Assembly (NCBI GenBank): GCA_010157825.1 | Contig: VFSE01000175.1 | Span: 124,001-188,000 of the forward strand | Reading direction: 5' to 3' | Source of the DNA: Vickermania ingenoplastis | Lineage: Eukaryota > Euglenozoa > Kinetoplastea > Trypanosomatida > Trypanosomatidae | Length of the DNA stretch: 64,000 nt | In this document: positions 1 to 9,649 of the stretch, piece after piece | Position numbering within the stretch: position 1 is the stretch's first letter | Layout of the letters: every line of letters begins with the position of its first letter | The notes under the pieces: model-generated | What the model was told of the DNA's origin: nothing | Databases searched by the model: none | Seen by the model: the letters and a program-made list of their open reading frames with translations, nothing else | Made by a program: the position numbers and the translations under genes

Positions 1-3000
1 CGCCAACTCTTACACGTCTTTTACAGCCAGCCCGTCTTCGCCGTGGAGCGTCTACTACAACAAGCAGTCGGGTACCGCAATGATTTCCTGGACGTCCACC
101 TGCAATTGGTGGCCGGGGTGCCCCCCGCGGTGATCACGATCCTCCTGCATCGCGGCTTAGATCTTCTTCAGGCAGCAGCACACGATGAGCTGGCGGTCGG
201 CTCTGACCTGCAGCGAACCATCAGTCTCTCGCGCTTCCTCGCCACCGTGAGCAGAGCACAACATCAACAGACCACTACCCACCTGCGATTGCTTCTGCGC
301 TCCATTGAGCACGCACTGCGGCGCTACAGTCGCGAGACCCACTTGTACGCATTGGAGCTGCTCAAGGCCATCTTCTACGAGTACCTCGGCTCTGGGCTGA
401 GCCACGAAGAGCAGTACTCCGCCACCCAACGCCAGGCCCTCGCCGCCGCAGCGGTGAGCCAGTTCTTTGGCTCCGGGCGGGCCGAGTCCTTCCGCCGCAC
501 GCGGTGGGACACCGGCCTGCCCTACACTCCCTTACAGCTGTACGCTGCAAAGCAAGCGCTGCGGCGCGTGCTGTGCGAGCCCTGCCATGTGCCGCTCGCT
601 GCCGGCGATGGGGAGGCGGCGGACGAGGACGCGGGGGTGGTGGACATGTTCGACATGGAGGAGAAGGAACTCCGTGAGGTGCGCTGGGTCGGGGGGTCCC
701 GCGGATCGCCCTCAGCCCCGCCGCTGTCGCTGGGCCAGCAGCTGCTACTGCACCTGTGCCGCCGTCAGGCCTCTCTTCACCGCCTTCAGGCGGACCTGGA
801 GGGGAAAACTAGAGCAGATCCTCGTCACCAACGCCAAGGAGTCGGACACCGTTATAGATTTGATCTTCACCACCGCCGCACTCCTTCAGGACGCCTCCAC
901 CGGTGCGGTTCAACAAGAAGGGGCGAGCCATTCGACAGACTGTGTGTCTCTGCTTCCGGAGCAACTGTTGGAAGAGGCGGCCATCCCTCACGTGGCCCGG
1001 CGGCTCAGCGGTGCAGCGATGCAGCGGGCGGTGCCCCCAGCTCTTCTTCCGTTTCCGATGGACTCCGCGGCCGAGTGGGCACCAGATGACGCACTCGATG
1101 CTGTCCAGGACCAGCTGACCCTCTTTCATGCGCAGCACCTCTGGTACAACGCGGCCCCGTATGAGGTGGCGCTGAAGGAGCTGGAGGCCTTCCAAACATA
1201 CGCCAGGCAGCAGAAGCGAAGCCGAGCATTGCTGTCCGACGACAGAGCGACGGCCAGTGCTGCCGCCTCCCCCATTGCCTTTACACCGCTGCCCGGTGCG
1301 CCGGTGTCGACGCAGGAGGTGGCGCTTCTGTTGTGGTGCAGACAACGCATCGAGGCCGAGCAGCAGCAGCATCGCGAGCTCTTCGAGGCAAGTGCAGCGG
1401 CGCGCGACCACCTCGTCGCGATGACCCGTCGCGTGCTGTGCGGTGGAGCGGATCCGGTGCTGCTGGCGACCGAAATCCTTGTCCCTCGCCTGTTGCTCTC
1501 GATGGAAGACGAGATGCTTGTGGAGGCCTTCATCGAGCGGCTGTGGGCGGAAAGCTGCGGGGACGCGGCCTTCAGGGCAGCCGTCGTCGCGCTCTCCTTC
1601 TCCATGGTGACATGCCTGTTGACCTTCTTCATGGGCTTCAGCTCCAGTGAGTGCCGACGTGTGGGGTTCTTCGTGGCTTCAGTGCTCTCTGTCGTGCGCC
1701 AGTACGGCGGCGTCTCTTCCGTACTTCTGGGCACCGCTGACCGCCCCGGGGTGATGGAGGAGACAGCAGCAGAGATCCTAGAGACGCGCATCCATTTGTT
1801 CCTCACCGCTCACCAAAGCGCAGTGCAGCACCAACTGGTGGCAGGCGGAAATAAAGACCCAGCGGGGCCGCACCACGTGCCCCCCGGTGCTGGGGAGAGC
1901 CGGGAGGGAGGCACAGACTTCTTAACATTCCTTCTCATGGGCTCTCATAAACAGCTCGGCGCACCGAATGCGCCGGAAAAGGACCAGACGATGTTCCCTG
2001 CGGGGCAGTTCATCATGCGCCTGGCACCAGCACGGGAGCAGCCCACCCCTAGTGGTACCTCGGAGCACCAGCCGAGGGGCGTGCACACTACTGCGGTGTG
2101 CTCATCTGCTCTCCCTGCCTACCCCACGCAGCTGGAGGTGTACCTCTGCCACGCCATCGTCTCGCTGCTCACCTCCCCGCGGGCCCTTCCTGTGACGCAG
2201 CGGAACGTGCTGCTGGTGCTGGAGCGCCTGCCGCTGGATGTTTTCCCCTCCACCGTTGTCTGCATCGAGCACCTCCTTCGTGGCCTCAAACCTCACATGG
2301 CAAAGACCAACCCCAACGCCCCATCCGCCACCGCCGCCGTGAAGCGCCTGCTGCGGCACCTGCAGCACTTCAAGGAGTCCCAAGCGGCTGTGAATCAGTA
2401 CCTCCTGGGCCAGATCATGCGCCTGCGCCCCTCCGCCCCAGCGGACGCTGCGCAGGTGCCAGGGGCAGCTACCGGATCCCTGGTAGAAGCGTGGTACCGA
2501 GCCAATCTGCGCCTCGAGGCGTTTGCCAGGGATTTGCTGTCCAAGGAGATCCGAGCCGAAAAGGCGTCCACCGCAGCGGCGGGCGATGCGGCCGCGCACG
2601 GTGGTGGTGAGAGGGAAGGGGATGACGCTGGCGCTGCGGGGGAGCCGGCCTCCGGGGTCGATGCTGGTGTGGTGGAGGAGGAGGAGGTTGACCACGCAGC
2701 GCTGCTGGCCAGTTTGGAGGCGGAGGACGGTGAACCCTCGGTGACGGATGCGGGTCGGAAGCGCCGACGCTCCGGCAGCCGGGAGGCGTGGGAGGAGGAG
2801 GGGGAAGGGGACTGCGCATCTAGCGCGGGCCGTAGCGGCGAGGAGGAGGAGGGAGAGAGCAAGAGCGATAGCGATGCCTCGGATGGCAGCGAAGAATTTG
2901 AGGAGGCGGACGAGAGCTCCGGTGGCTCACTGTCTAGGAGCGACCAGGACGAGAAGGATGAGGAGGACGGAGACCGAGAGGCATCGCTGTCATCGGACGG

Positions 3001-3091
3001 GAGCCGTGTGGGGCGGAAGCGATCGCGATCCCAGTCTGGGCGCCGGTCTGTCTCGCCGACGTCGGGCGGGAGCCTTGACAATCACGGCTAG
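1..3091 (+). CDS. Unrecognised large helical protein with acidic Ser/Glu-rich tail (5' end outside window, one frame break)
   Basis: The frame is already open at base 1, so the start lies upstream; the GTG at 43 is internal. Frame 1 carries Leu/Ala-rich helical sequence to about 800, then the same protein continues in frame 2 to the TAG at 3089-3091. The switch fits one extra A in the run ggggaaaa at 801-808, because dropping one A joins DLEGK to LEQILV. The body is predominantly helical and resembles HEAT/ARM-type solenoids. The last ~180 residues (from about 2560) are Glu/Asp/Ser-rich with basic clusters such as RKRRRSGS and GRKRSRS, typical of nuclear or nucleolar proteins. I do not recognise the family; an Urb1/Npa1-like ribosome-assembly factor is only a guess. 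There are no membrane segments or catalytic motifs. It is the first visible gene of the + strand cluster. Confidence 0.8.
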
Positions 3092-3421
3092 GAGGAGAAG
3101 CGAGTAGATGATCTCGATATCGACGACTGGAGAGGAGGACGAAGACTCATCTTTATAACCTGACCTTTAAAATTAAAACAAGAAAAAAAAAACGTGTGAT
3201 ATTCCAATTCGCATTAAGCGCTTTTGAGCGGATATTTCTCATTCCACGTCAATCCTTTAGTATCCTCTCTCTCTCTCTCTCTGTTCGCGATACACACAAC
3301 TACGAAAAGGTACTCCGTCGCTTTTTTTTTCTATTGTTGTTGAAGTACTCATACGGATACCAACACATCAACCCCCATTCACAAAGGACGACTACACGTT
3401 GTGACCGCAACACGCCGAGCG
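3092..3421 (+). other. Intergenic region with pyrimidine tracts
   Basis: This spacer is AT-rich. It contains a CT microsatellite at 3265-3282 and a T9 tract at 3322-3330. No gene is seen. It should hold the 3' UTR of the upstream gene and the 5' UTR of the cyclophilin-like gene. Confidence 0.7.
3321..3345 (+). promoter_or_regulatory. Predicted spliced-leader acceptor of the cyclophilin-like gene
   Basis: A tract of nine T plus ctattgttgttg is followed by the first AG at 3344-3345. The resulting 5' UTR would be 76 nt, ending at the ATG at 3422. This is inferred from trypanosomatid trans-splicing rules. Confidence 0.45.
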
Positions 3422-4681
3422 ATGCAAGTGCAGTTGACCTTTCGTTTCCCCCCCACGCGTCATGGCCTGAGCAGCGACGTCCAGCTGCCCATCAGTGTGC
3501 CATTTCCGCAGCAGCGCCTTCACGCTGTCGCTAATTTTGTTTACATGTGTACAGGAGAACTACTCGATAACCGTGCCATGGAGGCGCTGTCAAACGCCGC
3601 CCCGCCTGGAAGCTCTCCCTTCGTTGGTACGGTGGATGAGACGGCGATCAAGGCGGCGGAGGCGGATGGCTTGGTGCCACTGAGCCGCACCGCTGTGGTT
3701 CACATTGATCTCCACGGCTTGGGTGTGATGGAGCTTGGGAGCAGCACTACAAAGACCATTTTTGGTGGTTTCATTCCTGACGAGCCGCTCCGCCCTCCGC
3801 TCCCCCCTCTCACTCCACAGGACCGGCAGATGAATCAGACGGTGGAGCAGATGCACCTGCTCCGCCGCGGCACGCTGCTGTGCGGCAATGCTGGCACCCC
3901 AAATACACAGGCCAGTCGGTACTACCTAGTGCTCCAGGACATCAATGACCCTAGCCAGGCGGCAGAACTTCAATCTTTTGCCCCGCTCGGCTTCGTTTCG
4001 CCACCGGCGGCAATGGAACAGCTGTGTGCGGCCCTGCAGCAGGTCCCCGTGCACCAGCGCACACTGGCGCCGCTCAAGAAGGTGGAGCTTGCCGCCTGCT
4101 CGGTGGCGCTCGACTGCCACACCACTGCTGCCAGCGCCACAGGGAGAACGGAGGAGGAAAAGATGGGGAAGCTCTCCAGGTTGCAGGCGAAACAGCGCCT
4201 AGCGGAGGACGGGCCTGCCCCGCTCACCCGCATCGCTGGTCGCACGCGCGGTCGTGACGAAGACGAAGAGGAGGAGGGAGGTGCTCAGAGGGATGGTGGC
4301 ACGGAGCACGCGGGCTTCTTCAACTTCGACGCCCGGTTCCCCACGACGCACCCTGGGAAGTCCGCCCAACTCGGTGGCCCGCTGAAGCGGCGCCGGGTGG
4401 AGACCGCCGAGCGGGAGGTGGATGTGAATACTGCCATCGCCCCAGCGGACGGGGAGGCGTTCGACTACTTCAAGGCCCAGGAGCTCGCGTTTGGTAACGA
4501 CATCGCAGATATCAAGCACCGCCAGGAGGAGCGTCAGAATCGCAAGATGCGCCGCCTGGGGAAGAACAAAGGCTTTCAGAAGGAACTCAAGCGAAAGAGC
4601 AAAGGCTTAGCCCAACTTGGGGGCGGGAAGAACGAGTCGGGGGGGATGAAGACAAAGCGGGTGATGCGCAAGAAGTATTAA
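3422..4681 (+). CDS. Divergent cyclophilin-like (PPIase-fold) protein with basic C-terminal extension
   Basis: The protein has 419 residues from ATG 3422; an in-frame GTG at 3401 is not a credible start. Residues ~1-230 follow cyclophilin landmarks in order: ANFVYMCTGE (~37, family ENFRALCTGE), VMELG (~102, family FMxQGGD), FGGFIPDEP (~114, family YGxxFxDEN), GNAGTPNT (~155, family ANAGPNT), and FAPLGFV then LKKVELAACSV at the end of the fold. The catalytic Arg of the family's FHR motif and the Gln of QGGD are not conserved (VHI and MELG), so isomerase activity is doubtful. Inserts of 30-40 residues separate the blocks. Residues ~265-419 are charged, with KRRR and clusters of Lys/Arg up to the end, suggesting nuclear location. 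This layout recalls spliceosomal cyclophilins such as CWC27, but that link is inference. Confidence 0.8.
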   Translation: MQVQLTFRFPPTRHGLSSDVQLPISVPFPQQRLHAVANFVYMCTGELLDNRAMEALSNAAPPGSSPFVGTVDETAIKAAEADGLVPLSRTAVVHIDLHGLGVMELGSSTTKTIFGGFIPDEPLRPPLPPLTPQDRQMNQTVEQMHLLRRGTLLCGNAGTPNTQASRYYLVLQDINDPSQAAELQSFAPLGFVSPPAAMEQLCAALQQVPVHQRTLAPLKKVELAACSVALDCHTTAASATGRTEEEKMGKLSRLQAKQRLAEDGPAPLTRIAGRTRGRDEDEEEEGGAQRDGGTEHAGFFNFDARFPTTHPGKSAQLGGPLKRRRVETAEREVDVNTAIAPADGEAFDYFKAQELAFGNDIADIKHRQEERQNRKMRRLGKNKGFQKELKRKSKGLAQLGGGKNESGGMKTKRVMRKKY

Positions 4682-5333
4682 GCAGCACGTGAGAGGGAGG
4701 GGAGCAGATGGTGGTGCTTCTCATCGTTGTTGCCAAATGCCAACCGCACACTGGCGAGGGACACTCTCGATGGGCTTTCGGTGTTCGCTTTGTGCCTTCT
4801 CCGATACGCCATTTTTCTGCTCAGCTCCAGTCATTGATAAACGAATTAATACAAAAAAAAAATAAATAGAATAATATATGTTAGCAACAGCAAAAAGATG
4901 TTTGCAATTATTTTTTTTTTCTATGGAGTACAGCAGGCTGATCTACAGTTTACGCTCCAGCTCCGCTCATGATGACTCGTCTCTCGGGATGATCATGCAA
5001 CATGTATACACCAACTTATTCCTTTTTTTTTTCTCTTGTTTGCTTTCTGGATGATGATTGTCGCTGGATGGTGAATACATATCGTATTGACGCATAGCCT
5101 GCTTTGTAGTTTCAGTGTTGATTACACGTAAGCCTACACGCACACAAACTTTTGAGCGCCGTCTTGTCTTTTCGTGAGAGCTTTCCGCTGCTTCTCTGCG
5201 TGTGCGTTCTACTGTAGGTGCGTGTGCGCTACGTTCTCCTTGGCATTCGCTCCCAAACACGATCTATCCTATTCTTTTTTTGTTTTGTTTTGTTTTTCAC
5301 CATTCTAACTGTAAATATTAGACGTCCTTCTGA
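4682..5333 (+). other. Intergenic region, AT-rich
   Basis: No gene is seen in these 652 bases. There are A and T homopolymers (4852-4865, 4911-4921, 5023-5032) and a T-rich run with repeated TTTTG just before the next gene. It presumably contains a polyadenylation zone and the next trans-splice signal. Confidence 0.65.
5271..5321 (+). promoter_or_regulatory. Predicted spliced-leader acceptor of the zinc-ribbon gene
   Basis: A long T-rich tract (5271-5297) is followed by an AG at 5320-5321, leaving a 12-nt leader before ATG 5334. This is the first AG after the tract. Confidence 0.5.
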
Positions 5334-7586
5334 ATGCGTCGACACGGAGGCCCTCTCGTCTCCTCTGGGTGCGTCGCTGCCGTTCTCGTCGGGGCATGTG
5401 CGACGTCTGGCCTCCGGCGGTTGCACAGCGGCGCAGCTCTCACCCCAAGTCGATACGGAGTGGCACTAGACGGGTACAGCGCCAGCGGCACGTCCCTCAT
5501 CAGCACCCCGCGCCGCTGGAGCAGTACAACCACTGCTGCCGAGGGTTTTGTGGGGGCGAGAGAGGCGTCGGATGGGATTCGAAAGGACGTCCGTGCGCCT
5601 CGCACCCGGCTGCACGTTGTCTACCCGGAGCTGCTGGACGAGTGGGTCGCGGAGATGAACGATGTAGACGTCACCAGCCTCTCTAGTACCTCCCCGCAGG
5701 TCGTCGTGTGGCGCTGCGGTGTCTGCCAGCACGTCTACGAGGCCCCGGTGCGCCGGCGCATTCAGCTGGGCCTGCACTGCTGCCCTGCTTGCCATGGAAA
5801 CTCTACCACAGCAGCGGCGGCCCGAGATTCTCCTTCAACAGGCGCAGCCTCCTCTTCCTCCACCTCTTCAGAAGGCGCTGCTCAAACATTTGCCGCAGCC
5901 TTCCCGGAGCTGGTACGGTACTGGGACCAGCAACGCAACGGTGCCTTGACACCACAGCAGGTGCCGCGCGACAGTCTCATGACCGTGTGGTGGCGCTGCC
6001 CGGCGGAGAACGGGAGAGAGGAGAGCTTTCAGCGCCCCATCTGCGCCTTCGCGGAGGATCAGCGCCCACTCCATGTCAAGCGCGAGGCCCGCGCGCGGTT
6101 GGAGCAGCAGCTACTCGATGAACTCCAGCAGCGCGCGGAGAAGGAGGAGGCCCGAGATACGCCCCCGTCTAGTGCCGCCGCACTGAAGGCCGCAGCAGCG
6201 CCATCGCACAGGACGCAGGCGCCATCTCTTCTATTGCAGGACTGGGCTGCCATGACGGTGGGGCTGCAGCGGGAGATCGAGAGCTTCGAAGCGGCGAACC
6301 CATCTGCTGCCGGGAGGCGCCACAAGTCCGGCCGGCTCCCCTTCCAGGTCCTCGCGACGGAGGTGGGGCCACGGGCGAGAGAGCACTTCATGTTCTTCCG
6401 CAGCAGCAAGTACGTGGCGCCCGTACCCAGTCCACACGCCAACCCGCACGCCAACCCAGCCGTCAACCGGGACCGGGTGGAGGCGCTGGTACGCCAACAG
6501 GCGCTGACCTACTGGTACCAGCGCGCCCTGTGGCGGTACGAGAAGCTCCCGCACGACGCCGCCGAGGCGGAGAGACTGGGCGTTGTTCCCGACGCCGTTC
6601 TCCTGGCGCCGCAGACGTGGACGTCCTTTTTCTTCCCCTCGGAAGAACAGGCGGCCCGAGAACCCCCACAGGCTGTCGCCCCCCTTCCAGCCCAAGCAGA
6701 CGCAGACGCAGACGCACAGCCCGAACCCACCGCCCCCCTCACCGCCGCCACAGAAAGCCCTTCAGCACCAGACCCCGCGTCCACCGGCACCCCAGCGGTC
6801 AGCAGCAGTCCATCCTCTGTGCCGCGGCGGGCGGTCAAGCGCTTCTCCTCCACCGCCGAGCTGCGCATCGGCGACGAGCTACCCGCGCCGCCAGAGATGC
6901 CGCCCGCCTCAGTGTTCGTTCCCTTCCCTCTCCCTCCGGAGGATACGATGGACCCGAAGCCCGCGATCCCGCTAATGCCACGCCGCACCGCAGCGCCGGC
7001 CTCGCAGCGGGCCGCGACGAAAAAGCAGGACGAGGTGTCGCCGGCTGTGGCGTCAGTCCCTGAGGAGCCGCACCGCGCTGCTGCGATGGTGGAGGATGAA
7101 GAGCATTTTGAACCAGCGCCAGAGGGCGCACCAGAACCTGCAGCTGCGGGTGGAGAGGGGGAGGACGAGCAGGTCGGCACCGCCGTGGATGACGCCTTCG
7201 CGGATGCCGTCGAGGCCCGACAGTCCGAGAAGGCAGAGCCAGCCCCCTTCACCCCGCTGCAGGACGACTCCGCCGCGTTTGCCTTCTCCCGAGCCGGCAC
7301 CAACCCGGCCTACGCCAGGCCCGCCCCGAAGGATGGATCCCGCACCTCCAGCAGCTTCCGCATGCGGCTCCCTCGAGCGAGCCCAAGCAGTTCCTCCTTC
7401 TCCTCTCGCCTGGTGCCGCCCCCGAGTGCACCGGAGGGGGAGCGTCTCGCCGCCCCCTCCGCCGCCGGCCCCGCCGCCCGAGCCGCCGCAGCCGGCGGCG
7501 CTGTGCTGGAGGCGCCGCGATCTCCGCGGAAGGTCTCCCGCCCAAAACGTGCGAAGCTAGGAAGCACCGCCGCGGAGACCTCCTGA
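5334..7586 (+). CDS. Probable mitochondrial protein with DUF4379-type zinc ribbons
   Basis: The protein has 750 residues and an ATG start. The N-terminus is Arg/Ala/Ser-rich and lacks acidic residues for ~50 positions, as in a mitochondrial presequence. Residues ~95-155 form a treble-clef zinc-ribbon unit: P-E-L-L-x-E-W, then W-R-C-G-V-C (Cys128, Cys131), R-R-R, and C-P-A-C (Cys150, Cys153). A second, partial unit follows at ~185-235 (FPELVRYW, N-G-x-L-T-P, WWRCP), lacking a clear second Cys pair. This P-x-L-x-x-x-W / W-x-C / C-P-x-C layout is that of Pfam DUF4379. Residues ~260-435 include charged helical sequence, and 435-750 are Pro/Ala/Ser-rich low complexity ending in a basic stretch. 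The molecular role is unknown; nucleic-acid or mitoribosome association would suit the family, but that is inference. Confidence 0.8.
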   Translation: MRRHGGPLVSSGCVAAVLVGACATSGLRRLHSGAALTPSRYGVALDGYSASGTSLISTPRRWSSTTTAAEGFVGAREASDGIRKDVRAPRTRLHVVYPELLDEWVAEMNDVDVTSLSSTSPQVVVWRCGVCQHVYEAPVRRRIQLGLHCCPACHGNSTTAAAARDSPSTGAASSSSTSSEGAAQTFAAAFPELVRYWDQQRNGALTPQQVPRDSLMTVWWRCPAENGREESFQRPICAFAEDQRPLHVKREARARLEQQLLDELQQRAEKEEARDTPPSSAAALKAAAAPSHRTQAPSLLLQDWAAMTVGLQREIESFEAANPSAAGRRHKSGRLPFQVLATEVGPRAREHFMFFRSSKYVAPVPSPHANPHANPAVNRDRVEALVRQQALTYWYQRALWRYEKLPHDAAEAERLGVVPDAVLLAPQTWTSFFFPSEEQAAREPPQAVAPLPAQADADADAQPEPTAPLTAATESPSAPDPASTGTPAVSSSPSSVPRRAVKRFSSTAELRIGDELPAPPEMPPASVFVPFPLPPEDTMDPKPAIPLMPRRTAAPASQRAATKKQDEVSPAVASVPEEPHRAAAMVEDEEHFEPAPEGAPEPAAAGGEGEDEQVGTAVDDAFADAVEARQSEKAEPAPFTPLQDDSAAFAFSRAGTNPAYARPAPKDGSRTSSSFRMRLPRASPSSSSFSSRLVPPPSAPEGERLAAPSAAGPAARAAAAGGAVLEAPRSPRKVSRPKRAKLGSTAAETS

Positions 7587-7830
7587 AAAAGTATGCTTCT
7601 GCTTCTTTTTGCTTCGCTGATGTGTTCTTTTGGCAAGTGGAAACGCTTACTTCTTTTTTGCGCATCACATATTACTCATCACAGAGATCATCCAGCATCC
7701 ATCACAATACATCACAAGTCAGTTACCACCGCAGAGCAGGAAGAGGGGAACATTAACACACACACAAAAGAAAAAGAAGAAGAGGAGGATTTGCTAAGGA
7801 TTTTAGCTGTTTTTACTTCCTTCTTTGTAC

Positions 7831-7852
7831 GTGTGTGTGTGTGTGTGTGTGT
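7831..7852. repeat. (GT)11 microsatellite
   Basis: A perfect dinucleotide repeat in the 3' flank of the zinc-ribbon gene. Confidence 0.9.
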
Positions 7853-8959
7853 CCGGCAACAAGAGAGACCACCAGAGGGGGGCGGGTCGGCAGGGAGGCA
7901 GGGAGGTCCGCTCATCGAAGCCTTGTGGTGCGAATGAGAAAAGAAATCGCCTAAACATGAATTGGCGTGGTACATACACTATATTAAGCAACAGCAGTAA
8001 CAACACACACAGAAAAAAAAAAGAATAAAAAGAAATGGTGAGGAGGATGTGCCAATTGGGCTTGTTGACACAGGAGACCGCCTCACACGACACTCCCGCT
8101 AGTCCAGCGCGCACCTCATCGAGAAGGGAGAGAGAGAGAGATTCACGTGTACCGCGGTCGGCCTGCCATTAGCATTAGGGGTGGGGTGGGGGGTACCTAC
8201 CCAGGGTTATGCCCACCCTCTCACTCAACAACAGTAATAGGTATCAGCAGCCGCGGTGGATAACTAACTGTCCACCATACCTCCACAAATATAGGAGACT
8301 AAGAATATTCCACAATATCAAATAGCGAAGGGCACACGCCCTTCATTTGAACTGCCACCATTCCGCGTCATTTTGGATTCACTCGATCCTGTAGCAGACA
8401 TATATCTGTATAAAGGCATATCATATGGGATTTGCTTTACCTTTTGTTCATCCTTCCGCCCTTCTTGTTGTCTTTTATCATATTTTTTTGTTCTCGGGTA
8501 GGTTGACGCAGCAGTCGTGCCTTTTTTTTTTTGAGCGAGTTTTCTTCTGCGTTTGGGTTCGTATTACTATTATTAGTGTATAGGGTTTGAGATCGTTTGA
8601 CTATTAACATATTCCCTTCTTCTTCTTCTCCTGCAACTACTATTCCTATTGTTAGTAGCGGCGGATATTAATTTCTTTCTTTTACGTTCTTTATTCATTA
8701 AAAGAACAAAACAGAGAGAGAGAGAGAAAAAAAAAAACTTCTCTCTTCGCCCTCCACCTCTTGCTCCTTCCTCCGCAGGCTCTGTGCCTTCATCCCTTGC
8801 GCTCGTCTATTTTCCTGTCCATCCGGCGAAGGCCGAGTGTCGCATTCCCCCCAGCACAGAGCTATTGGATCTCCTTCACTCGCTGAGTCGATCCAAGTGA
8901 AGCAGGGTATCAAGATCAGATACATATACATCTATATATAGTGTCCATATATAGAGTCC

Positions 8960-8960
8960 A

Positions 8961-8985
<25 letters not shown>
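8960..8985. repeat. (TA)13 microsatellite
   Basis: A perfect TA run. It is flanked by two shorter TA stretches within 40 bases upstream (8932-8955). Confidence 0.9.
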
Positions 8986-8991
<6 letters not shown>

Positions 8992-9182
8992 GGCACGGCG
9001 CTGGAGACAAGAAGAAATAAAAACCCGCTAACCAAAAGGCTCAAGAGAGAACAAAAGGGCTCTAGTCGAAACGTCTGGCGTGGCTATTGTTCAACGATCC
9101 ACCACCCTGCCATTTCAGAAGGAACAACAACTTACCGGGAGGAAGCAAAGGAAAGCGTTTCAGGAGCATAGTCATTTATTAA

Positions 9183-9218
9183 ATTATTATTATTATTTGT
9201 TGTTGTTGTTGTTGTTGT
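9183..9218. repeat. Adjoining (ATT)n and (TTG)n microsatellites
   Basis: An ATT run passes directly into a TTG run. The same pairing of TTA/ATT and TTG repeats recurs in later spacers of this window. Confidence 0.85.
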
Positions 9219-9600
9219 GATTTTTTGTTTTGTTTGATTGCTCAGGGACGTCGTATTCGTTCGCTCGCACGCCCTTTCGCCATCATCTCTCTGTTTCGTG
9301 TAGACCGTGCGCTGTACTGCCGTCGAACGAAAAATCAAAGCTCATCCATACTGAACACGCTGCCCCCAAGAAAAATATAAAAAAAAGGAACAAGGAAAGC
9401 AAATAGGAAGCGAGACAAGCAAATTGTTTCAGATCCTTTTTACAACGGAAAAAGAAGGTGGCGCCATTTCTATCCTGTGCATTAAGAGATCTCCAACTCG
9501 AAACAACTCCACGAGCGGTCCGTGAATTTACTTTAATATAGAGATTGAGATTAGCAACTCTCGATTCCATCAGCGATTACTATTATCATTGTTGTTGGGA

Positions 9601-9618
9601 TTCTTTTTTCCTTTTTAG
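9601..9618 (+). promoter_or_regulatory. Predicted spliced-leader acceptor of the AGC kinase gene
   Basis: An almost pure pyrimidine tract runs straight into AG at 9617-9618. The leader to ATG 9650 would be 31 nt. This is the clearest acceptor-like signal in the window. Confidence 0.6.
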
Positions 9619-9649
9619 GCGGAACAAAAGATTAGAGAGCAGGTGAAGC

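Larger units (their letters stand above)
7587..9649 (+). other. 2-kb intergenic region with microsatellites and one G/C-rich patch
   Basis: No convincing gene was found on either strand. The spacer holds (GT)11 at 7831-7852, a GA run near 8711-8725, (TA)n at 8960-8985, and adjoining ATT and TTG repeats at 9183-9218. A G/C-rich patch with runs of G lies at 8176-8223. Short open frames here owe their length to repeats and show no domain character. Confidence 0.65.

Noticed and set aside
3401-3421. GTG-initiated extension of the cyclophilin-like gene
   Set aside because: Nuclear trypanosomatid genes start at ATG, and the ATG at 3422 follows at once.
8240-8260. Bases resembling the rRNA motif GCAGCCGCGG
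   Set aside because: Only about ten bases match, and the flanks are unlike small-subunit rRNA.
7587-9649. tRNA, snRNA or spliced-leader RNA gene in the large spacers
   Set aside because: No cloverleaf, A/B boxes or spliced-leader-like exon was recognised by eye in this or the other spacers.
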